NCBI GenBank assembly: GCA_964429265.1
Contig: CAYSBK010000009.1
Location: forward strand, 1 to 34,221
Direction of reading: 5' to 3'
Length of the DNA: 34,221 nt
Source of the DNA: CAYSBK01 sp964429265
GTDB lineage: Bacteria > Planctomycetota > Phycisphaerae > Sedimentisphaerales > Anaerobacaceae
Below are positions 7,201-15,788 of the stretch, in pieces (the stretch's first letter is position 1; each line of letters opens with the position of its first letter). The translations under genes and the position numbers were made by a program. The notes below the pieces were generated by a model that saw only the letters and a program-made list of their open reading frames with translations, was not told the DNA's origin and did not search any database.

Positions 7201-9539
7201 TCGAGGACCCCGGAAACTACGAAACATTCAAAGGCCTGTGCGACGTGACCAATTTTGCAGACTACACGATCTTATTCTGGTTCTCAGGCTTCGGTGACAA
7301 CATCGACAACAACTGGTACGCCGGTATGCGTAACAACCCGTTGATCGGCGAGGTGCCGCCGGAAGGCTTTATGATGTTTATGTGGGACGCGGAATACGTG
7401 TTCCAGGACGAGGGCGGCCCTCCCGGCAACTCCGTGCCGTGGGTGCCGAGTTATTACTTCTCGAAGACCGGTTACACAATAGTCGATGTCTGGAACGCCC
7501 TGCGAGAAAACCCTGACTTTATGATGCTCTTCGCCGACAGAATCTATAAGCATTGCTTCAACGACGGCGCGCTCACCGACGAGAATGCACAGGCCCGGTG
7601 GAATGCAATCACTGACCATATCGATCAAGCCGCTATTTGTGAGCTGGCCCGATGGCCCGCAGGAGGCGGCTATAGCGATCCGGCGACCGTGCCGCCCCGG
7701 GCGGTCGATATGACCGGCTTTGTGGATATCTTTATGACCGCGCTGGATTCGTGGGGCGGTCTCTATCCGACCATTGACCCGCCGATTTTCAATCAGCGCG
7801 GTGGCCAGGTCGCCGTTGGGTTCGGCCTTACCATGGTAAATCCAAACGGGACGGGCACAATCTACTACACGCTCAACGGCAGCGACCCGAGAGAGGCTGT
7901 GACAGGCAACGCCGTCGGCACGCCGTATGCCGGCGTGATAACGCTCAATAAAAGTTGCCACGTCAAGGCACGCGTGCTTGACGGCGGCCAATGGAGCGCA
8001 TTGAACGAGGCGGTCTTTGCAGTCGGGCCGGTTGCCCAAAGCCTGCGGATCACCGAGATTATGTACAACCCACAGGATACCGGCGACCCCAACGACCCGA
8101 ATACCGAGTTCATCGAGCTTCAGAATACGGGCAGCACATTGATAAATCTCAACCTTGTTCGACTTACCGATGGTGTCGAGTTTGTCTTCGGCGACGTAAA
8201 CCTGCCTGCCGGCGCTTATGTGCTGGTCGTCAGGGACCAGAACGCCTTCACGGCCAAGTACGGCCCAGGCTCAAGCCTGGCGGGACAGTACCGCGGGGCG
8301 TTAAACAATACCGGCGAAACCATTGTACTGGAAGACGCCATAGGACAGACGATTCAGGATTTCGAATTCAGCGACGGCTGGCGGTCAATAACCGACGGAA
8401 ACGGATTCTCTCTAACCATCATCGACCCCTGCGGGGACGTTAATAGTTGGTCGCAAAAAGACTCCTGGCGGCCGAGCGTATATGTGGGCGGCTCGCCGGG
8501 ATGGAGCGACGACGGCCTTCTGCCGAATCCGGGCGACATTGTCATCAACGAGGTTATGGCTCATTCGCACTCCGGGCCCGACTGGATTGAGCTTTACAAC
8601 GCATCTAACAACGCCGTCGATATCGGCGGCTGGTACCTCAGCGACAGCGGCTCGAACCTGACCAAGTACGAAATCGCAGCCGGAACGACTTTGGACCCCG
8701 GCCAATACATCGTCTTCTACGAAGACGCCAACTTCGGCGCCGCCAGCAGCGACCCGGGCAGGCACGAGGCCTTTGCGCTTAGTGAAAACGGAGACACGGT
8801 TTACCTGTCCTCGCTGCTGGATGCGAACGGCAATCTCACCGGCTACCGCCAGGTGGAGGATTTCGGGGCTTCAGATTCGAACGTCTCGTTCGGCCGATAC
8901 TATAAGGCAAGTACCGACAACTACAACTTTGTCGCAATGGACTACAATACTCCCGGAGCATCCAACGCCTATCCAAGAGTCGGCCCCGTGGTGATCAACG
9001 AGATTATGTATCACCCCGACTGGCCGGACAGCAGTCCCTACGACAATGAGAAGTACGAATACATCGAGCTATACAACGTCACGGACGCCGACGTCAATCT
9101 TTACGACGAGGACTCGATACCGTGGAAGTTCACCGATGGCATTGAGTTTACTTTCCCCGCCGAGGCGAATATCCCCGCCCACGGCTGTTTGTTGCTGGTC
9201 AAGGACCCGAACGCGTTTGCGTGGCGTTACGGTGCTGTACCACCGGGCGTGCAGGTGCTGGGACCCTACGCCGGCAAGCTGAGCAACGACGGGGAGAAGC
9301 TCGAGATCTCCAAGCCGGGAGACGTCGATCTGCTGGGCAACCGCCACTACATCCGTGTTGACAGAGTCAACTACAGTGACGGTTATCACCCGCAGAACAG
9401 CCCCGACGGCATCGACCACTGGCCGAAATCTGCCGACGGCGGCGGAGCATCACTGTCTCGCCTTATACCGACGTCCTACGGCAATGACCCGAACAACTGG
9501 GATGCTCGTGTCCCTTCGCCGGGGGCGGCCAATCCCTGA
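4251..9539 (+). CDS. Very large exported protein: malectin-like, Calx-beta, dockerin-like, lamin-tail and CotH kinase domains
   Basis: A 1762-residue protein. The TTG at 4251 is chosen because GGAGGA (4239-4244) is six bases upstream and a signal peptide follows (basic residues about 15-22, then TVALLCIFAVVPGF). Approximate layout: malectin/glycan-binding-like 46-225; two Calx-beta repeats 233-341 and 344-453, each with VTVDYNxTGGTA and DETIEITLSNP; dockerin-like calcium loop plus a degenerate second half 457-517; lamin-tail domain 519-660; chitobiase C-terminal-like Ig fold 678-753 (HYTLDGSEP); CotH domain about 778-1137; second chitobiase-like fold about 1177-1258 (YYTLNGSDP); three more lamin-tail domains at about 1262-1393, 1429-1573 and 1578-1762. 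The CotH part has DNIDNNWY (Asp1016, Asp1019) and MWDAEY (Asp1046), matching the Asp motifs of CotH kinases. No PEP-CTERM end. Likely secreted or surface-exposed; function unknown. Confidence 0.9.
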   Translation: MGWSTHQKTFHGNTAVKCHKSRTVALLCIFAVVPGFCCRVAAGFPLKVDFGDIGQPVKAGWHEFSGDHNDEIDPKTLVFDVDGTAVSVSVQTGVLNDSGYRTYDGGDLGGDMVYPDTYYGQINGRVILTLGNLPAGSYELVSYHNDSKPSHDQQDPIRVTVAGAVTRSTSDSPVVQTKSLDDTGLGSSRVTFTADGKGDVIITYGPLTNNGVVSKAVLNGFELDLLVATPPAVEFESARSEGFEDVGAAALGVVVWPSTPNTVTVDYNVTGGTAAAGLDYTFSSGTLVFAPNQTEPEYITLNIINDGVPEQDETIEVTLSNPVNALMGDNQQHTYTILDLHPKVGFETLTSQSGENISPARIPVGLSWTWPQTVTVDYNATGGTATGGGVDYTLEKGTLQFEPGQQSRYINITIVDDHIYENPDETIEITLSNPTNATLGPNTVHVFTILPPKALVCPPGDIDGDCDVDANDLRLLAQQWLDPPGLCSGPNCADLAGADGVNLRDYGLVAQSWLVESFPIVINEFMAANDNTLEDPAEPNEFPDWLELYNGGQLPVDIGGMYLTDDLGEPAKWRIPDGLVIPPGGYIVFYADDDDEQGDTHTNFKLSASGEEVGLFDRDGVTAIDALTFGPQVSDISFGRYPDAADNLRFFAVPTPAAENVGGYLGRVADTKFSHNRGFYDSPFNLVITCETPGAEIHYTLDGSEPAQFTGGATYLYAGPINITGTTVVRAAAFKPGFLPSSVDAQTYIFLDDVVNQPDMDPFVVAQYSTVIKDAFRSVPTLSITMDPADLANLQLQDSRDGPGDPHPKQELPSSIELIYADPNDGAGFQINCGIEGHSWALDKRSYKLLFNTAFGPSQLRYPFFESAPVNSDSAVTNFDRIVLRASKNMEVTYAGDQWTRDSQIAMSGIGAHGTYVHLYLNGVYWGLYNATERPDAWFTSSYFGGEKDDYFATNHGYERGLGHISGDSTRFDNMVSMAQAQNLEDPGNYETFKGLCDVTNFADYTILFWFSGFGDNIDNNWYAGMRNNPLIGEVPPEGFMMFMWDAEYVFQDEGGPPGNSVPWVPSYYFSKTGYTIVDVWNALRENPDFMMLFADRIYKHCFNDGALTDENAQARWNAITDHIDQAAICELARWPAGGGYSDPATVPPRAVDMTGFVDIFMTALDSWGGLYPTIDPPIFNQRGGQVAVGFGLTMVNPNGTGTIYYTLNGSDPREAVTGNAVGTPYAGVITLNKSCHVKARVLDGGQWSALNEAVFAVGPVAQSLRITEIMYNPQDTGDPNDPNTEFIELQNTGSTLINLNLVRLTDGVEFVFGDVNLPAGAYVLVVRDQNAFTAKYGPGSSLAGQYRGALNNTGETIVLEDAIGQTIQDFEFSDGWRSITDGNGFSLTIIDPCGDVNSWSQKDSWRPSVYVGGSPGWSDDGLLPNPGDIVINEVMAHSHSGPDWIELYNASNNAVDIGGWYLSDSGSNLTKYEIAAGTTLDPGQYIVFYEDANFGAASSDPGRHEAFALSENGDTVYLSSLLDANGNLTGYRQVEDFGASDSNVSFGRYYKASTDNYNFVAMDYNTPGASNAYPRVGPVVINEIMYHPDWPDSSPYDNEKYEYIELYNVTDADVNLYDEDSIPWKFTDGIEFTFPAEANIPAHGCLLLVKDPNAFAWRYGAVPPGVQVLGPYAGKLSNDGEKLEISKPGDVDLLGNRHYIRVDRVNYSDGYHPQNSPDGIDHWPKSADGGGASLSRLIPTSYGNDPNNWDARVPSPGAANP

Positions 9540-9611
9540 GATGGGCCGCCGGACGCTCCGTCTCGCAGGGCAGGCCCCCCCTCGCTTTGCCGACCCAGGT
9601 CGTGGGAAAGC

Positions 9612-10880
9612 TTACTCGTGTCTTAGTGCCACGATAGGGTCGACCCGAGCGGCATTGGCCGCTGGATACAACCCGAAGATAACACCGACGGCAACGCTGA
9701 TAAACAGCGGCAACAGGATGCTCTGCAACGTTATGACCGTAGGCATTTTCGCAAAGTACGTTATCAGCCAGGGTATAAGAACACCCAGGCCCAGGCCTAC
9801 TATCCCGCCGATGGTACTGAGGACCACGGTCTCGATGAGAAACTGGAATATGATTTGCCTGCGCTTCGCACCTATGGCGCGGCGAATACCTATCTCCCGC
9901 GTTCTCTCGGTGACCGACGCAAGCATTATGTTCATTATGCCTATGCCGCCAACCAAAAGGCTTATACCCGCTATGGAACCAAGCACGATGTTGAACCTGC
10001 GCTTTGTGGCCTCGGCCTGTTTCAAAAGCGCCAGCGGCACGTTCATTTGATAATCCTTCTTGTCGTGAAAGATTTGAAGCATCCGCGTTATTCCCGCCGC
10101 CGTGGCTTGTACCTGTTCGATATCGGCCACCTCCGCGATTATCTGGTGAAGCTCCACCAGTTCCCGCTGCCACGACCCCGCCGTTCGCCTTACCGAAATA
10201 TCGCCGAAATATTGCCTGGCAACGTTCAGCGGGATATACACGTCGACTTCCCGGTCGGGTATCTGCATATTGCCGGCCTGGCCCGATTCGCTCTTGACGA
10301 TCCCCACCACCTCAAACCGGTCGCCGCCGATGATGATTCGCTGCCCGATGGTGTTGGCCGTCGCCAGCAGTTTCCTCGCACCGAACTCGGTAAGCACCGC
10401 CACTGGCGCGAATTCCTCGTTGTCGCGATCGGTAAGAACCCGTCCGGCCAGCACACGCCTCGGAACCAGTTCGAACCACCGACTTGTGGTTCCGACGACC
10501 CTCAACTCCAGCCCTACGTCACCAAGCCGGGACTGCTTGCGGAGAAGCTTCACCGGCGCAACCTTGTCGACGGTCGAAAAATTTCCTACGATTCGACTGT
10601 AGTCGTCGTAGGTCAGCCCGTAAATGCTCATATGCGAATGGGTGGTGCTGGTGGTTTCTTCCTCGATGGACTTCACCGACGATACGATGATGTTGTTGCT
10701 GCCGAGCTTGCGTATTTGTTCCAGTGCCTCCTTGCTGGCGCCTTCACCAACGGCCAGCATCGCAACCACACTGGCCACGCCAAATACCACCCCGACCATA
10801 GTCAAGAATGACCGCAGCTTGTGCAGCAGCAGGTTTTCGATCCCCAGCCGGATATTCCTGGTGAATTTCGCCGGATTCAT
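9612..10880 (-). CDS. MacB-type ABC transporter permease
   Basis: Membrane subunit of an ABC exporter of the MacB/FtsX class (422 residues). It has one N-terminal TM helix (about 20-42, ending in VVAMLAVGEGASKEAL), a large periplasmic MacB_PCD domain, and three C-terminal TM helices within the FtsX domain, which includes LLVGGIGIMNIMLASVTERT followed by REIGIRRAIGA, a MacB hallmark. It ends in NAARVDPIVALRHE, the usual tail. The ATP-binding domain is a separate gene three bases upstream, unlike E. coli MacB where the two are fused. It is the last gene of the seven-gene operon and converges on the CotH gene 72 bases away. Substrate unknown. Confidence 0.93.
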   Translation of the reverse strand: MNPAKFTRNIRLGIENLLLHKLRSFLTMVGVVFGVASVVAMLAVGEGASKEALEQIRKLGSNNIIVSSVKSIEEETTSTTHSHMSIYGLTYDDYSRIVGNFSTVDKVAPVKLLRKQSRLGDVGLELRVVGTTSRWFELVPRRVLAGRVLTDRDNEEFAPVAVLTEFGARKLLATANTIGQRIIIGGDRFEVVGIVKSESGQAGNMQIPDREVDVYIPLNVARQYFGDISVRRTAGSWQRELVELHQIIAEVADIEQVQATAAGITRMLQIFHDKKDYQMNVPLALLKQAEATKRRFNIVLGSIAGISLLVGGIGIMNIMLASVTERTREIGIRRAIGAKRRQIIFQFLIETVVLSTIGGIVGLGLGVLIPWLITYFAKMPTVITLQSILLPLFISVAVGVIFGLYPAANAARVDPIVALRHE

Positions 10881-10883
10881 TGC

Positions 10884-11597
10884 TCACTCATTCGTCCTGA
10901 TGTCGTCGATTCTTCCATCCTTCATATAAAGGTAGTTCGCCGCATACTCGGCGATGCTTTTCTCATGCGTTACCAGGATGATTGTCTTGCCTTCATCGTT
11001 GAGCTCCACAAGAAGCTCCATAATCTGCCGGCCGGTCGTACTGTCAAGATTGCCGGTAGGCTCGTCGGCCAGCAATAACTCGGGGTCGTTCGCCAGGGCC
11101 CTGGCGATTGCAACACGCTGAAGCTGCCCGCCGGAAAGCTCTGCCGGCCGATGGTGCAGTCGATGCGAAAGGTGCATCTTCTCGGCCAGTTCTTTCGCAC
11201 GCTCGGCGCTTCTGCGGGCATCCCAGCCCCGGTAATATAGCGGCAACTCTATGTTCTTTTGAACCGACAGTTGAGCCACGAGGTTGAAACTCTGAAAGAC
11301 AAAGCCTATGTGCCTGAGCCTGACTTCGCTCAAAGCATCATCGTCGAGGGTGCTGACGTCGCGGTCCTGCAGCCAGTACCGACCTGCCGAAAGCCGGTCC
11401 AGGCAGCCCAGGATGTTCAGCATAGTGCTCTTTCCTGAGCCGCTTGGCCCCATAACCGCCCAGAAGCTGCCCCTCGCGAACGAAACGTCGACGTCGACCA
11501 GCGCCTTCACATCCACCGTGCCCATATGGTAGGTCTTTTGGGCGCCCTGCAACCTGGCTATCTCCTGCCGTTGGGTTTTTGCTTCCGCGCTTTGCAC
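10884..11597 (-). CDS. MacB/LolD-type ABC transporter ATP-binding protein
   Basis: Cytoplasmic ATPase (237 residues) that powers the adjacent permease. Walker A GPSGSGKST at residues 50-58, Q-loop FVFQSFNL, signature LSGGQLQR, Walker B LLLADEP with the catalytic Glu, D-loop NLDSTTG and H-loop VTHE are all intact. The GTG start at 11597 has GGAGG eight bases upstream. The N-terminal 12 residues are an extension relative to LolD-like proteins. It lies 14 bases after the adaptor gene and three before the permease, so the three are surely one translation unit. Confidence 0.95.
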   Translation of the reverse strand: MQSAEAKTQRQEIARLQGAQKTYHMGTVDVKALVDVDVSFARGSFWAVMGPSGSGKSTMLNILGCLDRLSAGRYWLQDRDVSTLDDDALSEVRLRHIGFVFQSFNLVAQLSVQKNIELPLYYRGWDARRSAERAKELAEKMHLSHRLHHRPAELSGGQLQRVAIARALANDPELLLADEPTGNLDSTTGRQIMELLVELNDEGKTIILVTHEKSIAEYAANYLYMKDGRIDDIRTNE

Positions 11598-11611
11598 CGG
11601 CTGTGCCTCCG

Positions 11612-13384
11612 CTACCGTCCCGGCTGCCTATCCTCGGAACGCATCTGCTCAATCCTGTTCTTGAGCTGTTGTCTCTGCTGTGGAGACATATTCTTAAACT
11701 GTTCTCTCAATTTGCGTTTCTCCTGCTCGGACAGGCTTTCAGGCGCACGCTTCGCAGCGGTGGTACCTTTGCGACGCCGCTGTCTCCCGGCTGTATCGGG
11801 CCTGCTTCCCGTGTTGTGGTTGAGACGTTCGAGCGTTTCGGACACCTTCTCGCTGATACTGGGGCCTTGCTGTTGTGTGTGGTCAAGCAGCCGCCTGGTC
11901 TCCGCACCGGTGTGTTTAAGCTCGGCTTGGGCCAGGGGTGGCGTCAGCGAAACCACCTCGCCTTCTTCCAGCCCGCTTTTGATTACAATCATCCTGTTGT
12001 TGTCCAGCCCTACCTCAACGGGCCGTGGTTCCAGCTTGCCGTCTGTGACAATGTAAACGGTCGGCCTGCCCGCCACCCGCGTCACCGCCTGAACCGGTAC
12101 GTACAGAACATCGTCGTACCTGGCGATTATGATCTCCACCTGGCAACTCATCCCCGTGCGCAAATTAGGGTCATTCGTATCCAGATATATCTCCGTGTTA
12201 TACACCTTCAGGTCAGGATTCAGCCATACGCTCTGCGCATCCGGCAACGGCGCAATCCGCTCAACTTTGCCGAAATACTTCTTGCCCTTTACCGCGTCAA
12301 CGGTAACAATCGCCGGCAGACCAGGCCTGACCTTCTCAAGATTTGATTCGTGCACATCCACTTCAACATTGGTTGACGACGTCGTCGGCAGGTAAATCAA
12401 CTCCTGTCTTTCAAGCACCTGCTGGCCCTCATCCAGCGGCTCAACGTTGCTTCGCCAGCCGCGACGCCTTGCGCTTGTGGCGTAAATGACCAGCCCGTCG
12501 GCCGGCGCGTATATCTTTGTCTTGGTTATCTGGTCAAGGATCTTTTCGAGTTTATCCTGCTGGCGACGGTACTCGGCTTCTTTGGCCTTCAGCGTGGCCT
12601 GGGCCTGGGCGATGTCCGCTTTGGCTTTGCGCCGCGTGCGCTCAAGGGCCATATCCGCCTGATTCACGTCGCTCTGCAGTTGCGCAATCATCCTCTTGTA
12701 TGTGAACTTTGTAAGCAACTCAAGGTTGCTCTTGGCCAGCTCCACGTCGAGCGCCTTTTTTCGCTCCGCGAGCTGGTCCGCCTGCAGCTCCGTCTGCGAT
12801 ATGTATTTCTCCTCGTACAGCTTTTGAGACCACTTCAGCGTTTCTCTGGCCCGGCTGAGTTCCTCCTCGGCAAGTGTTATCTGCGCCTGGGCCTGCCGCA
12901 ACTCGTTCGGATATTCACCCTGCTGATATTTTTCCAGGTCTTGCTTCGCAAACTCCAGTGTAAGCACCGCTTTATCAATATCGCTTTGCGCCTGGTTCTC
13001 AACTACCGCGAGGTTCTCATTGGCGTTTATGTACGCGGCATAGGCGTTCTGGACCTTTATTTCCTGGTCTATTTTCTTATCCAACAGGACGCTGGCATCC
13101 AGTTCCACAAGCAGGTCGCCCTTCTTCACACGTGTTCCCTCCGGTACCAGGGAGATTATCGAAGTTCTTCCTTCGACCTCACTTTTTATAATCACTATGT
13201 CGCGGGCCTTGACCGTGCCGGACTCGATAACGCTGATGGTCAACGGCCCACGCTTGACCACAAACGTCGGCGTCTCCGAAACCGTACCCCGACCTCTCGA
13301 GTTCTTTATGCTCAGCGCTGCCGCCGAAACAAGACCCAGAATCACAATCACCAACAGCACGACAAACAACTTATTTTTCAGCAT
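11612..13384 (-). CDS. MacA-like periplasmic adaptor (membrane fusion protein) with a basic helical C-terminal tail
   Basis: A 590-residue adaptor linking the inner-membrane ABC exporter to the TolC-family channel. The ATG at 13384 is chosen because GGAGGAAA lies just upstream; the frame extends further but overlaps the channel gene. Residues 5-25 form a TM anchor. A lipoyl/barrel-sandwich half follows (VESGTVKARDIV.. VPEGTRVKKGDLLVELD), then an unusually long coiled-coil hairpin (about 95-290, rich in Glu, Gln, Lys and Ala), the second lipoyl half (KTKIYAPADGLVIYA), a beta-barrel and a membrane-proximal domain (VPVQAVTRVAGRPTVYIV). Beyond residue 500 comes an extra Arg/Gln-rich tail with LSEQEKRKLREQF and MSPQQRQQLKNRI, repeats resembling DUF3106 or Spy-type helices. 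It overlaps the upstream gene by 14 bases. Confidence 0.93.
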   Translation of the reverse strand: MLKNKLFVVLLVIVILGLVSAAALSIKNSRGRGTVSETPTFVVKRGPLTISVIESGTVKARDIVIIKSEVEGRTSIISLVPEGTRVKKGDLLVELDASVLLDKKIDQEIKVQNAYAAYINANENLAVVENQAQSDIDKAVLTLEFAKQDLEKYQQGEYPNELRQAQAQITLAEEELSRARETLKWSQKLYEEKYISQTELQADQLAERKKALDVELAKSNLELLTKFTYKRMIAQLQSDVNQADMALERTRRKAKADIAQAQATLKAKEAEYRRQQDKLEKILDQITKTKIYAPADGLVIYATSARRRGWRSNVEPLDEGQQVLERQELIYLPTTSSTNVEVDVHESNLEKVRPGLPAIVTVDAVKGKKYFGKVERIAPLPDAQSVWLNPDLKVYNTEIYLDTNDPNLRTGMSCQVEIIIARYDDVLYVPVQAVTRVAGRPTVYIVTDGKLEPRPVEVGLDNNRMIVIKSGLEEGEVVSLTPPLAQAELKHTGAETRRLLDHTQQQGPSISEKVSETLERLNHNTGSRPDTAGRQRRRKGTTAAKRAPESLSEQEKRKLREQFKNMSPQQRQQLKNRIEQMRSEDRQPGR

Positions 13385-15305
13385 CGCCGCTTTCCTCCGG
13401 GTTATACTCCGTCCAGAGACCATTCTCATTCACCTGTAAAACTCCGAGGTCTCGTTGCAATTCCAGCTCGGCCAACCGGTAGTCAATGGTTGCCGAGGTC
13501 AGGCTGTTTTGAGCCGACAGCAGGGCCTCCTGTGCCTCCAACAGGTCACGCATCTGGGCCCGGCCGGCCTCCAGGAACAAGTTCACGCTTCTGACACGCT
13601 TTTGTGCCACGCGGACCGCCTTTGCCTGGATGTACAATTCCTCGCGGGCCTCCAGCAGTTTGCGAAGGTCGTTGCGAACGGAGAGCTTGATCTGGTCCTC
13701 CAGTTGCTGCAAATTACGCGTCGCCCTGTCCAGTTCTATCAGGCTGTTGCGGTATTCGTTACGCTCCTTTGTTCTTTCGATCGGAAGGTCCAATGTCAAC
13801 AGGCCCGAGAAACTGGCTCTGTCGAACCGGGGACGGATATTGGAGCCGTCATTTAATGCTGAATTTCGCCGCCCCCCCGAGCCGGCTGACCCAAGCAGCG
13901 TCAGTTCAGCTCCGAGAGCATCCGCCGCCACCACAACCGCCCGCTGAGCGTCGTAGACCTCGCCCTTTGCCGACCTTAAATCCTCTCGCCTGGACAACGC
14001 AACCTCAATAGCTTTGGTCGGTTCCATTTCCAGAGGTCCCGCACGCTCACGGCTTGGTTCTACCAGTTCAACCCGGGCATCCGCCGGTACCGAAGTCGCG
14101 TTTTCAACGCCCGCGATGTTGCTGTCGGCTGTGAACCGGCGAGCGTACTGGTTAAGACGCTCCAGCTCGGTGGGGGACAGCTTAATCTCAGCATCAGGCG
14201 GCAGCCCCAGTAACGCCTTGAATGAATCCACGCTCTGCTTATAGGATTCGGTCGCCGCAATCCAGCGCTGGCGAGCACGCAGCTCGTTCTGGACCGCCTG
14301 GTCAACCTGGATTTCCTGGAGCCTGCCTGCGTCCGCCAACCTGCGGCTGCGCCGGGCGGAACGCACCAGGCTGCGGTAATTCTGTTCACTGTTTTGCAGC
14401 GCGTCGTATCGCTTAAGTACCGCGAAGTAAGCCTGCGCCACCTGAACCGCGAACTCCCTCTTGTACTGCTCGAAATCCCAGATGGCATAGACTACATCGC
14501 GCTCGGCCTGCGTGAGAGGCTCGGTCACAATGTGTCTGCCGGAGCCTCTCAACAGGGGAATCGACACCGATGCATCTGCAGCGATGCCGGTGGATGAGCC
14601 TCGCGGCGACGTAAGCAGCTTCACGAGGTCCGCTGCTATGGCCGCTGTTATACTCACCCCGCTCTTAAGTGTCCTGCCAACCCCCGCCTCGGCGCTGCCG
14701 CGTACACCGCTGCGGGCCTCTGAGCCGGTGGTATTGCTGGTCGTCTCCCCCGACAGTCGACCCGAAAATATGTTGCGAAACTCGTTTCGCGTAAGGTCCA
14801 GTGCAAGTGCCGCCTGAAAGATATTCTCTTTTACCTTCTGGTAGTCGAAATTGTTGTACGCCCCGATTTCAAGCGCCTGCATCAGTGACAGCTCGACGGG
14901 TCCCCTTAATCTCTCGAGTTCATTTGCATCAGGCGGCTGGGCTTTTGGGGGATAGTCATCTTCCGGCCAGTGCGCGATCTTCGCCAATTCACCCGTCCCG
15001 AGCGAGGCATCGTCGGAATATGGCAGATTCTGAGCAAGTATCAGCCGCCGTCTGAAAACGTCGCTTGGCCGCTCGATCGTAAACCCGCTGGTCGTGCCCA
15101 GTGCCTCTTTCTGTTTTTGAGCAATTATTTCCAGCGCAACGCTGTCAGCCTCGCGCCTGTACTGGCCTGCGTTCTTGCAGCCGGCAATCGCACACCAGCC
15201 GACCCCGACGCAAATCAATGCAATCACCCTCACCTTGTTGTACGAGCCGTCGCACGAGCCGCCCGAAAATCTCCCGTTGGTTTTCATATCCTCGCTGGTT
15301 TTCAT
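13371..15305 (-). CDS. TolC-family outer-membrane efflux lipoprotein
   Basis: A 644-residue outer-membrane factor. After a long basic n-region and hydrophobic stretch (VRVIALICVGVGWC) there is a lipobox IAGC with Cys43, so it is likely lipidated. Two OEP-type helical repeats follow; visible segments are LSLMQALEIGAYNNFDYQKV, VAQAYFAVLKRYDALQNSEQ, a second-repeat ALSRREDLRSAKGEV, and a C-terminal helix ending in YRLAELELQRDLGVLQVNEN, all typical of TolC relatives. It is longer than TolC, mainly from an N-terminal stretch of about 100 residues before the first repeat. Start is uncertain: ATG at 15305 and ATG at 15287 both lie in the repeated sequence ATGAAAACC and neither has a clear Shine-Dalgarno. 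It forms a tripartite pump with the adaptor and ABC genes downstream. Confidence 0.9.
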   Translation of the reverse strand: MKTSEDMKTNGRFSGGSCDGSYNKVRVIALICVGVGWCAIAGCKNAGQYRREADSVALEIIAQKQKEALGTTSGFTIERPSDVFRRRLILAQNLPYSDDASLGTGELAKIAHWPEDDYPPKAQPPDANELERLRGPVELSLMQALEIGAYNNFDYQKVKENIFQAALALDLTRNEFRNIFSGRLSGETTSNTTGSEARSGVRGSAEAGVGRTLKSGVSITAAIAADLVKLLTSPRGSSTGIAADASVSIPLLRGSGRHIVTEPLTQAERDVVYAIWDFEQYKREFAVQVAQAYFAVLKRYDALQNSEQNYRSLVRSARRSRRLADAGRLQEIQVDQAVQNELRARQRWIAATESYKQSVDSFKALLGLPPDAEIKLSPTELERLNQYARRFTADSNIAGVENATSVPADARVELVEPSRERAGPLEMEPTKAIEVALSRREDLRSAKGEVYDAQRAVVVAADALGAELTLLGSAGSGGRRNSALNDGSNIRPRFDRASFSGLLTLDLPIERTKERNEYRNSLIELDRATRNLQQLEDQIKLSVRNDLRKLLEAREELYIQAKAVRVAQKRVRSVNLFLEAGRAQMRDLLEAQEALLSAQNSLTSATIDYRLAELELQRDLGVLQVNENGLWTEYNPEESGDAEK

Positions 15306-15344
15306 ATCGCGACTTTACGGTAACGGCATCTGACTTTTAACACT

Positions 15345-15788
15345 TCAGCGTCCCTTCTCTGTCCTGTGGCTTCGCATCCTCTTGTAACGCTCGACCCTTG
15401 CCTGTAGCTCAGCGTGCCACCTGTTGAACTGATCCTCGGTAAGAATCTGCTTCATCGCCTCGACGAGTTTGGCCCGCTCGGCATCATACTTCGCTTCCAT
15501 CTCCTGGCGGATAGCGCTTTTGTTTTCCATAGTCTCGGCGAGAACTTCTTCAACCTTTTTGGTTTGCTCGTCGGTCAGGCCGTACCGTTTCTTCATTTGT
15601 TGCGCGATCTCGGCTTGAGTTCTTCTATGACGATGAATCCAGATGACCCTGTGTCTCACCAGCAGCGCTATGCCCCCGGCCCCCACGGCAATCCCCGAAG
15701 CAAAAATTACGACCGCCGCAACCACCTGTAATACAAGCGGCCGTTTACTTCGTTGCAGACCGCTCTCGGCTTTTATTTGTTCTACCAT
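15345..15788 (-). CDS. Membrane-anchored Spy/CpxP-like periplasmic protein
   Basis: A 147-residue protein with one N-terminal TM segment (about 17-44) and a charged helical domain that would face the periplasm. Two motifs recall the LTxxQ pairs of the Spy/CpxP family: LTDEQTKKVEEVL (71-83) and LTEDQFNRWHAEL (116-128), joined by a long amphipathic Glu/Lys-rich helix. A His/Arg cluster (RHRVIWIHRHRR, 45-56) follows the TM and could bind metal, but that is a guess. The ATG at 15788 is preferred to upstream in-frame starts because GGAGGTG lies immediately before it; it overlaps the preceding gene by seven bases. CpxP-like proteins sense envelope stress and feed back on regulators, which fits the operon. 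Confidence 0.8.
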   Translation of the reverse strand: MVEQIKAESGLQRSKRPLVLQVVAAVVIFASGIAVGAGGIALLVRHRVIWIHRHRRTQAEIAQQMKKRYGLTDEQTKKVEEVLAETMENKSAIRQEMEAKYDAERAKLVEAMKQILTEDQFNRWHAELQARVERYKRMRSHRTEKGR

